A DNA stretch of 64,000 nt, taken from NCBI GenBank assembly GCA_001695595.3, contig MBPM02000019.1:124001-188000 (forward strand), read 5' to 3'. This stretch comes from Plasmopara viticola. Lineage: Eukaryota; Oomycota; Peronosporomycetes; Peronosporales; Peronosporaceae. How positions within the stretch are numbered: the stretch's first letter is position 1; every line of letters starts with the position of its first letter. Of this stretch, positions 1 through 11,300 are shown piece after piece. The translations under genes were made by a program, and so were the position numbers. A model generated the notes under the pieces. It saw nothing but the letters and a program-made list of their open reading frames with translations, was not told where the DNA came from and searched no databases.

Positions 1-3000
1 CTGTTAGTTTCACTTTCTTCGCCGCAACTACCGTGTCCGCTGCCACTAGTGACGACAATGATAATTTAACCATCGCTCTGCCCTCTTCAGACGAGTCACG
101 GGCACGCTTTTTTAAAAGCGTCGCAGACTCGTATGCAACGGTGCTTGCGTCATCAGACGAAGCACTATCGCTTTGCTCAATGCTGCCGGGCGTCGAACTT
201 GACTTCTTCCTACTATCCTTCTCCTTCAATTCTCCCATTACTTCATCGTCTTCGTCCCGTAAATCGTGCGCAGGGGAACCATACAAGGGTGTTGCTGACG
301 GTGTATCCACTGGCGTGGCACTAGGAGAATCCTCATCCTCGTCGTCCTCGTCACCATCTTCATCCATCGAGCCAAGATACTCGATAGCTAGTTCCGGCTC
401 AATCAACCACTTGCTGTATTCCGGAGCCTTCACACGAGGAGACGGCGCCCAAATCTTAAAAGGCTCCGACGCACCTAAAGGTGTGGTAACACCGCGCGCC
501 TCTAAGGGAGTCTTGCGCAAAACACCCGGCTTAAACTCCATCCGAAACGCACCTTCCCCTTCGAAAATCGTCTTTGTTTTGTTAAGATAAGCAATGGCCT
601 TAGTTTCAGCACTTGCTGGATCAGCACAAGACTTAGGCTCGCTCTGTACTTCAACAAATAACTTAATTAGCTCTTGGCATGTATCGTCGTTTGCCAAGTG
701 TTGCATCTGTTTAAGCACTTGCGCCACCAGTTTATCCATCGTGAATAAAAAGTATGAGGTTGAGCCCATTAAACCTCGACAAAAATCCTCGTACTTGGTG
801 TTATCTACGGAGCCATCAATCAGCGAATACAACTTGGAAACAAATGCCTGATAATCACCAGTTTTTTCCTTCAAGGACGCAGAGAAAGAGTGGTGGGCGT
901 GGGCCAATGCGCGAGCTGCTGGATTAATAGTACGGCGAATACGGTTGCGCTTTGCTTTCTCACACAAGTCGTATGCACGCTCAAGTCGATTGTGAAAAAC
1001 TTGGTACAAGCGTAAGAATGCGTAAATATGCTGGTTTCCGTAGAAAAGCGATTTGTGTTCTGTCAGCACTTTAGCCGCATCTTGCTTGCTGTCGAGCTCT
1101 GGAAGTCCAGGAGGGAAATCTGCTGCCTCTTGTACGGTAACAGCACTTGGTTGCAAGTACGCCTGACACCCATTAGCCGTCAAATTGATCGTAAGATAGC
1201 CCTTTTCTCGGTTAAAATGCTGCATAGTGCCCTCGCCAAACTCTGTGCTTACATCCATGCCAACACGCAACGCCATAGCCTTCTCAATTATCACTGTTGT
1301 ATGTTGCGGCTTTCGCACAAGCCATTCTTTCTCTAAATGAAAAAAAGGAAAGAAAAAAGTCTGCCAAATCTTGGTCATCTTTTCTTTTTCTGTCACACCC
1401 AAACTCTTTTCGATAGCATATGACAACAAACCGTATGCCTCCTTGTGGATCTGGACTGATGCGAACTTGTAAATGAAATGAGGCTTCCACTTTGTTGGAG
1501 GCGTGGACTGCAGCGCAACCGTTGCGATTCTGTTATCGGCAGTAACTGGTGGCATTGCAAAGCCCAAAAACTGTTCTTTCTTCAGCGCATCTGCAATGTC
1601 TGCAGCTTGAGGAGGAACCTTGGAACCTACAACAGATGCAGTTGCTAAAGCAATAGACGGCGAAGCATTCAACTCCGCCTTAGCTTGTTCAGCACGTTTC
1701 TCATCCGCCTCCAGTTTTTTCTTAGCCTCCTGCATCATCGTCTTCATTCCCAATTGCTTCTTATCTTTTTGCTTGAAGTAAAAGCTCGTATGGTCTAGCG
1801 ACTTGTGATAATTCTTCTCATTTACTTCTTTCCACTGGCGATTCAAATCTTCGCGTGCACGGCGCCACTCTTCGTCCTTCTGCTTCAAACGCTTTAAAAT
1901 AATCGGAATTGCGCCTGCAGGAAACTTTCGCAACAATTCTAATATCTGCGACCCTGCTTCGCCATAAATTCGGGTGATGGCATTCAGGTGCGTCACACGG
2001 AACGTGCCCTTCTCCACAACATAGTTCCACAACTTGTCATCGTCGTCACTTGGATCACCACTCGACTTCAACACTTCAATCTCTTGCGCTAGCGGCTCGA
2101 GAATGCCAATTGTGGATGCATTGGCTTCAATCACCATATCAATCTCGAATCGCTCGTCTTCACACTTGAACAATGCTTCTTCATACTGGTTCTTGCGCAT
2201 GCTTTTAAAAGAAAAATCTTCACTACCTGTCGGCACCGAGACCCACCTGTCATTGCAAACTTGTTTCTCAAGCTCAGAGCGGTGCGAGCATGGTGGAATT
2301 GGGTAACTAGCGGGTAGACCACGATACGATGGCGTAGCACGGCGACACTGCGACAAATCTGTCTCCGCCAGCGGAATAAAGGGCCAAATTTCCTTTGGAG
2401 TTTTCTGTACACCATGCGAGCACAAGAGATGATCGAATTCTTCTACCAAGTCAGTATGTCGGCCGAACAAATTTCTTATAAGTGATAGCATTTCATTGCG
2501 ATCCAGCACTTCTTGGCTGTACAGTTCCAGGCACTTGAGAAATTCGCGCCAATTGTCGCGTGACGGTAATATCTTTTTGATTTTTTCAAAGATGTGCCAC
2601 TCCCCTTTATCCAAAAGGACGTCCGAGATCGCCAAGTACGCGCGACGTTCTTTGCCATCGTACGGTCGGCGCTTTGTCCGCTTGTAGTTAAATTGTGCGC
2701 GATTGCGTTCACGCTCACGCTCTTTCTCACGACGTTCTAGTGCTTTTCCACTCAATCGTACATCTTCATCCTTGTAACCTCTTCCTTTTCTGCCATATTT
2801 CATGTATGCATCTTCATCACTAGCCACCAATCGTCCACCTTTCATAGCTGCACTAGACGGCGAGTCAGCACCATGGTCATCGAGTCGATCAGGCTGATAG
2901 CCCTGTAGAGATGTGCCATATTTTCGCGCTTTTAACGCCATTTGATCTTTTCTCTGTTGAGCTTTCTCTGCAGCACGATTCAAACGCTCTTTAGCTTGTT

Positions 3001-4450
3001 CTTGCACAGCATCGGGCAAGAAAAATGTAAATTCCCGCAACAAATCCGGATGATCACGAAAAAGGTGCGAGACTTGATCCAAAACTTGGCGAATCGAACG
3101 TTGTTCCTTCTGGTATGTGTGCAAGATCGCAAGAAACTCCTTGTACGTCTCGGGTTCATCAGCAAAGCGCTGCTTGATCGTTGTCACATAGTGAATTGCG
3201 TGATCAAACTCCACTGGATTTGTCGAGTTTCGTACTGCTGCATTGCTGCCACCTAAAGCTGGCGCTTGTTGCGGCTTTTTAGGTTTCACCCCAGGCTTTA
3301 ATTGACCAGTAGGGGCCAGTTGCTGACGCGACGGCGTAGACTTGTGCATGTCTGGTGGCGAATATGGAGGCGGCGGGATCGTCACAGGTGGCGGACGGTG
3401 GCCCATAGGAGTGGCTGTTGACTGCTGTGGGCCTCCTGCATACATCGACTGTTGGACGCCTCCACGTCCCGTCATTTGGGATGGAATCACTTCAATCGAA
3501 GTATCCGGACGAATGCGATACCCAGGCGGTAAGAACGTATTAAAGCCCAAGATCAAGTTTGGATATCCACGAAAGAGTGTGGATACCCGTAAAATCACTC
3601 CTGGTGTGTCAATGGCTTGGGCTTTAAAGTCCTTCATGACGTCAAGAAACTGGTTATAGATATCGGGTTGGTCGCCAAACTGTTGCTTGACTTGGTCTAG
3701 ATACAACAGTGCGTCTTCAACACGAAGTTCACGATGACGTGGAGGTGGACCGTTCATAGTTTGTTGCTGATAATAGCTATCGTCCACTTGATCGTTCGGA
3801 ATCATGCGACCGTCGAGTCCATAGTGCTGTTGAATCGGCACCTGTTGCTGCTGCTGCTGTGGTTGTTGTTGTTGTGTCTCCGGTGGACGACGAGAAGGCG
3901 ATTGAGGACGCGCATTGTAATTATGAGAAGGCGGCTTCAGACTCCCTGAAGACGACGCCATAGACTGCGGCACATTGCCCATACTCTGACTCATGGAAGC
4001 GGTTTGCATGCGAACCGAGTGGCCCATCATTCCCGCATTGGCCGAATGCGGGTTTTGAGAGACCGCGGGTTTGCCCAACACGGAAGGTGGGCCACCCGCA
4101 TTGGAAGACCCACCCAGGTTGCCACGGGGTGGATGCAGAATGGAGCCAGAGAGCGGATGCGGCGATCGCGATGACGTGGTACCACCTCCACCCATTGATC
4201 CTGTGAGAGAAGGGGGAGGCAGCACGGGTCCACTGGAATGCATCATGGCGTGTTGTTGTTGTTGCTGGCTTTGCTGCGAGCCGCCGTGGAGTGGGTGCAA
4301 GTGACTGAGCTGCGCAAGCGATGGCTGCGGATGGTAATTATGTGTCGGCTGCGACGGTGGTCCACCTTTCCCACCCACCCCAGACGTTGCGGCCGAGTTA
4401 AGCGACTGCCCATGGCGGTCCGCAGATGAACCCGAATACGACGGATTCAT
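1..4450 (-). CDS. SIN3: SIN3 transcriptional corepressor, C-terminus off the window
   Basis: Read from an ATG at 4450, the frame appears open to the left edge, about 1483 codons, with no intron seen; I translated it by eye and checked the frame at several points. SIN3 is the scaffold that recruits histone deacetylases to DNA-bound repressors in the nucleus. Residues 1-235 are low-complexity (Gly/Ser/Pro, with glutamine runs at DNA 3840-3880 and 4240-4280). Three paired amphipathic helix domains follow at about 240-312 (VEDALLYLDQVKQQF), 408-477 (AIHYVTTIKQRFADEPETY) and 599-677 (FLKCLELYSQEVLDR). The HDAC-interaction region lies near 689-807 and has the hallmark strings CRRATPSYRGLP, SEDFSFKSMRKNQYEEALF and CEDERFEIDMVIE. 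The C-terminal SIN3 domain spans roughly 984-1250 (YAFLRLYQVFHNRL). An acidic Ser/Asp/Glu tract and a basic AAKKVKL segment lie at the edge. The stop codon is outside the window. The family assignment is very secure. Confidence 0.96.
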   Translation of the reverse strand, partial: MNPSYSGSSADRHGQSLNSAATSGVGGKGGPPSQPTHNYHPQPSLAQLSHLHPLHGGSQQSQQQQQHAMMHSSGPVLPPPSLTGSMGGGGTTSSRSPHPLSGSILHPPRGNLGGSSNAGGPPSVLGKPAVSQNPHSANAGMMGHSVRMQTASMSQSMGNVPQSMASSSGSLKPPSHNYNARPQSPSRRPPETQQQQPQQQQQQVPIQQHYGLDGRMIPNDQVDDSYYQQQTMNGPPPRHRELRVEDALLYLDQVKQQFGDQPDIYNQFLDVMKDFKAQAIDTPGVILRVSTLFRGYPNLILGFNTFLPPGYRIRPDTSIEVIPSQMTGRGGVQQSMYAGGPQQSTATPMGHRPPPVTIPPPPYSPPDMHKSTPSRQQLAPTGQLKPGVKPKKPQQAPALGGSNAAVRNSTNPVEFDHAIHYVTTIKQRFADEPETYKEFLAILHTYQKEQRSIRQVLDQVSHLFRDHPDLLREFTFFLPDAVQEQAKERLNRAAEKAQQRKDQMALKARKYGTSLQGYQPDRLDDHGADSPSSAAMKGGRLVASDEDAYMKYGRKGRGYKDEDVRLSGKALERREKERERERNRAQFNYKRTKRRPYDGKERRAYLAISDVLLDKGEWHIFEKIKKILPSRDNWREFLKCLELYSQEVLDRNEMLSLIRNLFGRHTDLVEEFDHLLCSHGVQKTPKEIWPFIPLAETDLSQCRRATPSYRGLPASYPIPPCSHRSELEKQVCNDRWVSVPTGSEDFSFKSMRKNQYEEALFKCEDERFEIDMVIEANASTIGILEPLAQEIEVLKSSGDPSDDDDKLWNYVVEKGTFRVTHLNAITRIYGEAGSQILELLRKFPAGAIPIILKRLKQKDEEWRRAREDLNRQWKEVNEKNYHKSLDHTSFYFKQKDKKQLGMKTMMQEAKKKLEADEKRAEQAKAELNASPSIALATASVVGSKVPPQAADIADALKKEQFLGFAMPPVTADNRIATVALQSTPPTKWKPHFIYKFASVQIHKEAYGLLSYAIEKSLGVTEKEKMTKIWQTFFFPFFHLEKEWLVRKPQHTTVIIEKAMALRVGMDVSTEFGEGTMQHFNREKGYLTINLTANGCQAYLQPSAVTVQEAADFPPGLPELDSKQDAAKVLTEHKSLFYGNQHIYAFLRLYQVFHNRLERAYDLCEKAKRNRIRRTINPAARALAHAHHSFSASLKEKTGDYQAFVSKLYSLIDGSVDNTKYEDFCRGLMGSTSYFLFTMDKLVAQVLKQMQHLANDDTCQELIKLFVEVQSEPKSCADPASAETKAIAYLNKTKTIFEGEGAFRMEFKPGVLRKTPLEARGVTTPLGASEPFKIWAPSPRVKAPEYSKWLIEPELAIEYLGSMDEDGDEDDEDEDSPSATPVDTPSATPLYGSPAHDLRDEDDEVMGELKEKDSRKKSSSTPGSIEQSDSASSDDASTVAYESATLLKKRARDSSEEGRAMVKLSLSSLVAADTVVAAKKVKLT

Positions 4451-7400
4451 ACCGACGCTTCTTCACTTTCGGACGCTTCTATGAAAATAGCAGGCACAAG
4501 AGCCGCAAAGTGAGAGTGTGTGCACCACATGCGTCGGACTTAATGGAAGCGATGTTTTCGCACTTTTCATGACGATGAAAACACAATAAATAATCACTGG
4601 CTTGTACTTCTCTAATGTTTTCGTCATGAAACACAAAAAAACTTTCGATTAAAAGATTAGAAAATAGTAGAATGTGGACTGTTGTTTTTCGTAGACAGCC
4701 TATCATATCGTTTGTGCTGATACTTTAGCGCTCCTTCTCTTGATATCACTGCGACTATTAAGACCAAGTGCAATATCAGACAATGGAAAAGGATCGAACC
4801 TTAACTTGGATAGCGACAAGGATGCAAAATCGCTGGATAACAAGAATGTGAGAGAAAAAAAAGACAAGTTCTTGAGACTTCGAGCGACACGTGCTGCTCA
4901 GTCGGCACTAGTTTGGCTACAAAAAGACAAATATTTTGCGAGAAGATCACTATTACTAACAAGATTCACAACTTAGCTTAAACCAGACGGTGAAGCGACT
5001 ATAATGGTCAATTCAAAAGAAGCATGAGATAATTGTTGATCATTTTCTTGGTATCATGGTCCTTAGTGTGTGAAAAGGCAAAGGGCTACAACCAAAAGGC
5101 TGTGGGCACTGTGGACACGCACGCTACTTACTGGCTTGGTACTATCCTACTGCATCCATCAACAAAAAAGTATGCCATGAAGCAAGTCCTTATTGACTGA
5201 GTAACGATGCTCCTAATCTGGATAACGGCACTAGCTACAGTGTATGGTGCAGTATTTCAACTGTTTGGTGAAGTCGAAGTAGCTGAGCGGCTGCACCGTA
5301 CAGAGTTAATAAATCAGATGAGAATAAGCTTTTTGCTTCAAGATGATGTCGATAAACAATGGGCTGGCGTAGTGCCTCATGATCTTGCTCATTTCGATAT
5401 TCTCGTTGACGAAAATGACTAGCAGCCTATTTTGGGGTTTGACGACGATTACATTGGATTGAAACGGCGGACAAAGCTTTAATCAATGGATCTCAAGGCA
5501 GCGACGTGGGTTGCACGTAAGCAAAGAACACCCTCCTGTTTATTTACGGAGTACGACTGTACCGCTGGAAACGTGCACCTTTTCAGGAAAAACTCCTGCC
5601 TAACTTACCGACAAATTTCTAAAGAAAGAGAGAGGCAGAGAATTAGTGAATGCACTGACTACACCTGAATGATGAATAATAGTACAGATGTCAGAGGACG
5701 ATGGACAAGCAGATAGTGAGATTCAATCAATCGTTTATTGAGCACTGCTGGAGGTCAAGAATGCTAGTCCCATCAAGAATGTTAACTTCACGCTTTCAAT
5801 TCCTCTGCAACAAGGTCCCTTCGATTGGCGTTTCACTTTCATGGGTTAATTTGAAAGGCAACGCGCAAAGAGATTACAAGAGTATATTGATCTACAACCT
5901 GCTTACAACAGTTATAATCATGACTGGTTATTGTTGAGAGGCTGCAATTTTATATAAGACATTCTGTTGCATACGCCCCAAGAAGTTCCCAGGCCCTTTT
6001 TGACATGCCAACGCCAATGACTGCTGAAGGTGCTCGGCAATTTTAAAGCGCTACTGGCTAGATATGCAGAAGCTTGGTCCGATTTGCCGACTTTTACAAG
6101 GAAAACTGATTTTGAATGTAAAAAAACGCGTTAATTGAAGCGGGCGGGTCGTTCATATTGTCGTATGAGGAGCTGCAAATAACATCAAGGCGGTACTGTG
6201 GATACTGCAGCTTAAGCATTACCAGATCTACGAAGTAAGTTCCTTTGACAAATTCTACAGCTTGATTAATTTTAAGCACAAAGCACGCAAAGTCAACGCA
6301 TAGGTCGATTCATTTTCTAAATGGCAAAGCAAACAGAGAACGGCTCGTGCGACGTTCAGGAAGAAATGGAATATTGTATCATTCGCCTTTAGTCAACGTG
6401 AAATGGCCAACTCTGAGATACTCTAGCGTGTAAAGTGGCTACAATTTAAATGACCGAGCGATGAAGGTGAATATGCTCAAAAGACTCGGACAAATCTGAC
6501 AAGCTCTTGCAACGCTTAATGATTGCAGCTCACTGTGAAAGTCAGAGTCATCGTGGTGCTAATACGATAATACAGAAAATTTAAAAACATGTAGTTATGT
6601 CCTCTACATATTGTACGTAATAAAAAGAAGAAAAAAAATCCCGATTTGTATTGTAAGTTGTACTCCTCGACAGAGCGCAACGAAGCACTCCACATAGTAT
6701 CGTGTACAACGATGATTAAGATGAAACAAACAAGTATTGGTATATACTCCATAGCGATAATTTACACTTTCATTGGTAGTACTTTGAGAGGCGATACGGT
6801 GAGCGCTGCTCATACGATTCTAGTATGGATAATAATGCTTGGATCTTTGAAGGTTTTGATCGGCGACACAGCAAATCACTTTCAAATGAGTTGACAGTAG
6901 AGTTGTGCCATCGCACATAGACTAGCCGAGACCTCATAACTACTTGCTGTCCATTGATAATGGCAGTGTAGGGTGCATCAAAACCGAGGCATTTGCAGGT
7001 ATTCTGAGAAATGCTATTTAAGATTTTTTACGTCAAGAGCGTGTAGCCCCTATAGCGGACAGACGCCGGTGCATCCACTCGCCAACTTCTCAATTGTTGA
7101 AGCCTTCACTTAGTTAAGTTGGTCTTCTCCCTTACGAAATGCTTTCACAAAAAACAGTGGCAGCGAGTAAGCTCATCGAAATGTCAATATATTAGAGAGA
7201 GCTTCAATGGGTTTTTAATTTAAACAGAGTGTAAAAGATTAGTCAACGCATTGTGCACCCAAAAAACATGTCTTATTAGTTTGACTAGAAAATAGTACAT
7301 TAGTCAAGACTGACAACTCTATATGTCTGTGGAAGGTCAAGCACATTATTAATGCTCTCACTCTATAAAGGGAGCCAGCGTGTTGATATGGAAGCTTACT

Positions 7401-8312
7401 TTATGCAAAAGTCTTCATCACTTGTATGATTTTTACAACTCACGGTCATCTTTAAATGATTAAGAGGAGAACGCTTTGAATGATCACCACTTGGCTGGAG
7501 CAGACTATAGTGCTGAGTTATCTAGATCGCTTGCTATGAGGGCGAGCTAGAGGCTACTCTTCGTGCTCACATATAAGAAAGAAAACTTGACGAAAAGAAA
7601 ACAATTGACTCTCGGGCCTTTAAGCTCGTGCTTTCAGCACATTAACAAATTCCGCTAGAAGATTAATGGCCGTCGTAAGAAGCTCGATGATGAGGAAGAA
7701 GATTTGTTGGTGTGCTTGAGTAATTCCCAGTACCGCTACATCCAAAAGTTAATGAGGGAACCTCCTATAAATAAAGTGTAGTTTCAAAGTTATTTGGCTT
7801 AAAACCTAGCACCATTTAACAAGTTTCAGTGTTCGCGAGCACGTCGCTCATTTTGTCGGTCGAAAAAAAATACTCAGAACTGTCACGGCTTAGTTATTAA
7901 GCTGAAGCAAGAGCTAAGAAATCAAATCCCGCGCGCAGTTATAAACACTTGAACCTACCCCAACATGCGACAAAAAGTCAGCAAAAAAAAGCGCTCGGTG
8001 GTTCTAATTTACAATTGCAATGATGTTGCTGAAATCGGTACAGCGGCCCTACGAGCTTGGAGGATCGAAATAGCCGTACCACTTCACAAGAAGCTTGCAG
8101 TACCCGTACTGCTTCTCTTCGCGCTCAACATGAAAAAGCAGATGTCTTTGGTGAACGAAGAGTGCCGTAAAAGGCTGCTTTTACCTCGAAAATTGTAGAG
8201 AAGCACCATCTGTGCAATTATGTGTACACGCTCGAGATTGCTTATAAGTCGGTCGTCCGCGGCTCAAGTCCTTGTGTATTTTACGAGCTTTATAGACAGA
8301 TCAATCACCGCG
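4451..8312. other. Gene-poor AT-rich stretch, no gene recognised
   Basis: This segment lies upstream of SIN3. It holds only short open frames (under about 85 codons) with no conserved motif, no signal peptide I trust and no intron-joined coding pattern that I could recognise. The SIN3 promoter should lie in the first few hundred bases, but no clear initiator was found. The rest is probably decayed repeat DNA. Confidence 0.5.
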
Positions 8313-8383
8313 GGACAAAACACACAACGAAATGCCGTAGCCCGAAATGTTCGAGCTGCGGCATTTCGTTGTGTGTTTTGTCC
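8313..8383. repeat. Long foldback (hairpin), 34-bp stem
   Basis: Positions 8313-8337 and 8359-8383 are perfect 25-nt reverse complements. The inner nine bases on each side (8338-8346 and 8350-8358) also pair at seven positions, leaving a three-base loop at 8347-8349. A transcript from either strand would fold into a near-perfect 34-bp stem. The arms begin GGACAAAACACACAACG. It could be the collapsed core of a foldback or MITE-type element, or a small-RNA precursor. No gene surrounds it. Confidence 0.9.
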
Positions 8384-11300
8384 TTGGGCGAGCTGCTCAA
8401 GCTGTACAGCCCTGTTTTCTTAGCCTTACGGCCGATATGGCAGTAACTATGGTCTTTGTATGGCAAAATTTGTATCCACCCCTTACCGACAAGCTCAATC
8501 GCGGAGGCGTTGATAAGTGCAATAGGCTTTTTAAACCTTTTACGATACCCGGATTTTTGACCTCTACAGACGCCCTGCATAAAATGCTAGGTGCATCTAC
8601 TTTTTGATATATCTTGTTGGCCGACGCATGTATATCCAGGATCGTAACAGGTACGATGAAATTATATTCGTGAACGTCGAGTTGCATTCTCAATCGGTAG
8701 ACTTTGTAGTCTTTAGAAATACAAACCCCTTTACAATTAAATTTAAATTTAACGCAATCACATCCCTGATCTTAATGATCATGTATAATTGACACTCAAT
8801 GAGATTAAATTAATGTCAGTACGGAAATACGGCAAAAAAAAACAAGAAAAGATTTACGAGCCTCTCCCCCCTAGTCTTGAAGGCATTAAGCTTCAAAGAG
8901 CTACGGGACTTTCAGGTATATCAGCCTAATTATGAAAAGGCTGACAATAGGTTGATGCGTCACTTGAATTGATGCGTGTAAATTCAACCACAGATAGCTA
9001 GTCGGCCCATTAATGTGGCGTCCAAGCGGGTATACTGCGCGGTGCGTCGTGAGCACAGGCTGACTTTCTTCGTCTATAAGGGAGGTCTGCTGTGGACATC
9101 TGTAAACAAGGTCTTAATGTCTGGGACAGCGACTATCAAAGCATCGGGTCCCTCTTCACCAATGTATCAAGAAGGCAATCCTTAGTAAGCCTACGTCCAC
9201 AAATTGCCTTGCCGTTTAATCATGTATCCTCACAATGGCTTCTTAAAAAGCCAACCATTGGGCCGAACAGGCCATTCTGCTCGCACGACAGCGTTGACCA
9301 AACCGTCATCAACTGTAATCAAATTTAATACGAAGTTGAAATGTGTAGCCTATTAACAGTCTGCCGGTTTTAGAAAGCTCTGTAAAAGATCTGACGTGTG
9401 AGCCGCGGTTCGGCCCGTGTGATACGTCGCCAGTGTCCACCATACGTTGCCATCTCTTGTACATGTGAGACGACTTGTATGAAAATAAAAACGAGAAAGA
9501 GTTTTTTCCGGCCCATTTTGCCATATCGTGTTTCACCAAAATAATTCGCATATGTATATATACGAGTTCTTTGCCAAATTCTACCTATAGTCGAGAAGGC
9601 CGTCCGATTACTCATTGTGGCGTAGTGTCAAGGTGTAAAAGAATTGGCTCTAGTATCTTCGCCTTGGCGTCGCTTTTGCTTGCCTACAATTTCAAACATC
9701 TACCAAGCCTTCAATCCTGCTAAAATGGGCCATATCAAAGTCTGATCTGCACAAAGGAGCATTAATAAGCAGATTCAGCTTGCTCGGTTTGTCTCACCGC
9801 GAAAAAAAATTCGAAAAATTACAAGCATTTTGTCATCGGTTAGATTAGCTATTTTTTGCTTTCACTGTTCACGAGATGCGTCGTAAAAAGAGCACCCAGC
9901 CCTGATGATGCACTCGAAACTTTATTTGTACGTACTTCATGGTAGGTGGTTCCGTGGCTTGAGCAGGCTAGTTCCGTTCGACAACCTTAAGCGGCACGAG
10001 ATGGTACACTCCTGATCTATTACACGAGTTGCAGTAATGCTCAACCGAGGACATAGTTTGGGGTGTTTTAAGCAACACTTTACGGTTTTGTCTTGCCTGG
10101 CAAAGTCAGAATGGGTGCCTTCTGAAGTTTTTTTTTTATGCTAACGATACCTTCTCAGTGATGATTCTCCCAGCAGCGCTTAGTCTCTTATAATTTGAGG
10201 AACTCGCGTAAAAAGCGTGAATCATTCGTGTAGATCTTTCCAAGATGGCTTTTATTCTCTTAAGATCTGCAAAGACCCCATACACTTAGACAATTTTAAC
10301 AGTGCGTCCGTTTTTGAATCAGGCGCTTATTCTGCTTCGGTTGCACTGTTTGGCGTGTTATAAGCATAAAATATTTGCCAATGGCAATACGTAACCGAGC
10401 TTATGGAGTCGGTGGCGAGCCAAATCTTGCACATGTCAATCTTTGCCTTTCCGGTGAAGTAGACATCGATGCCCAAATTGCGTATATGTATAATTACCAG
10501 TGTCTGGTGGCGCAGACTTTCGATCCTAACAGAAGTGTGGTATGTTGTTTGATCTGTGTATACGCTGAAATTATTAATGATGGGTATCTGGACACCCCAG
10601 CCAAAGTAACCCATAGAAAATAAAGTACAATATTCTGGATGTCGTCAGAGTCTCTAATTTAGACGCAGCGTTTGCTTTCTATGAGGCTAAAACAAGAAAT
10701 CCTCGTCTAAGCCAGATGATGTGATTGTATCGCCTATAGGATGTTTCGGCTATAAACTGCCACTCTAAGATATTTTCGGTCTTTAACATAGCCAAAACCT
10801 CAGTAACATTTTTTTCAAGGTCCATGACTCTGGGAACTATGGCAATTCCTTAATCTAACGGGACTAATCTTGAATTAAACAGCCGGATTGACTGTAGTAA
10901 CTTCTGCAAACAAAGCTTTTTTTCTAACGCGGGGTCGTTTGTGACCCCAAGAGATAAATATGTAATCTCGCATCACCGCTCCTTTTTTGCGAGTCAATGT
11001 TTTTGCAATTTCTTGTCTACCTTACCATAAGCAGCAAACACCTTCGAATGCTCTTCATCCATTTTTCGTTAGCGACTGCATCTTTTTCAAATTCGCACTC
11101 GGTCCACATGATTTGACTGATGCCTTGGCGTCTCGTAATCTTGATCCATTTACCACGTTAATGTACCGGATCTGACGATTACATAACCGTGCTGCCGATC
11201 CGGTCATTGTGATTTTCGTCTCAATAGCAAATTGGGCATTTCCTATTCTCTCATCTGCTTTCATGTCTTGAGCGTTTGTTTCGGTCCTGTCATCGACAAC

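Noticed and set aside
33..590. 185-codon plus-strand open frame rich in serine
   Set aside because: It is antisense to the acidic/serine tail of SIN3, whose minus-strand frame carries clear conserved domains.
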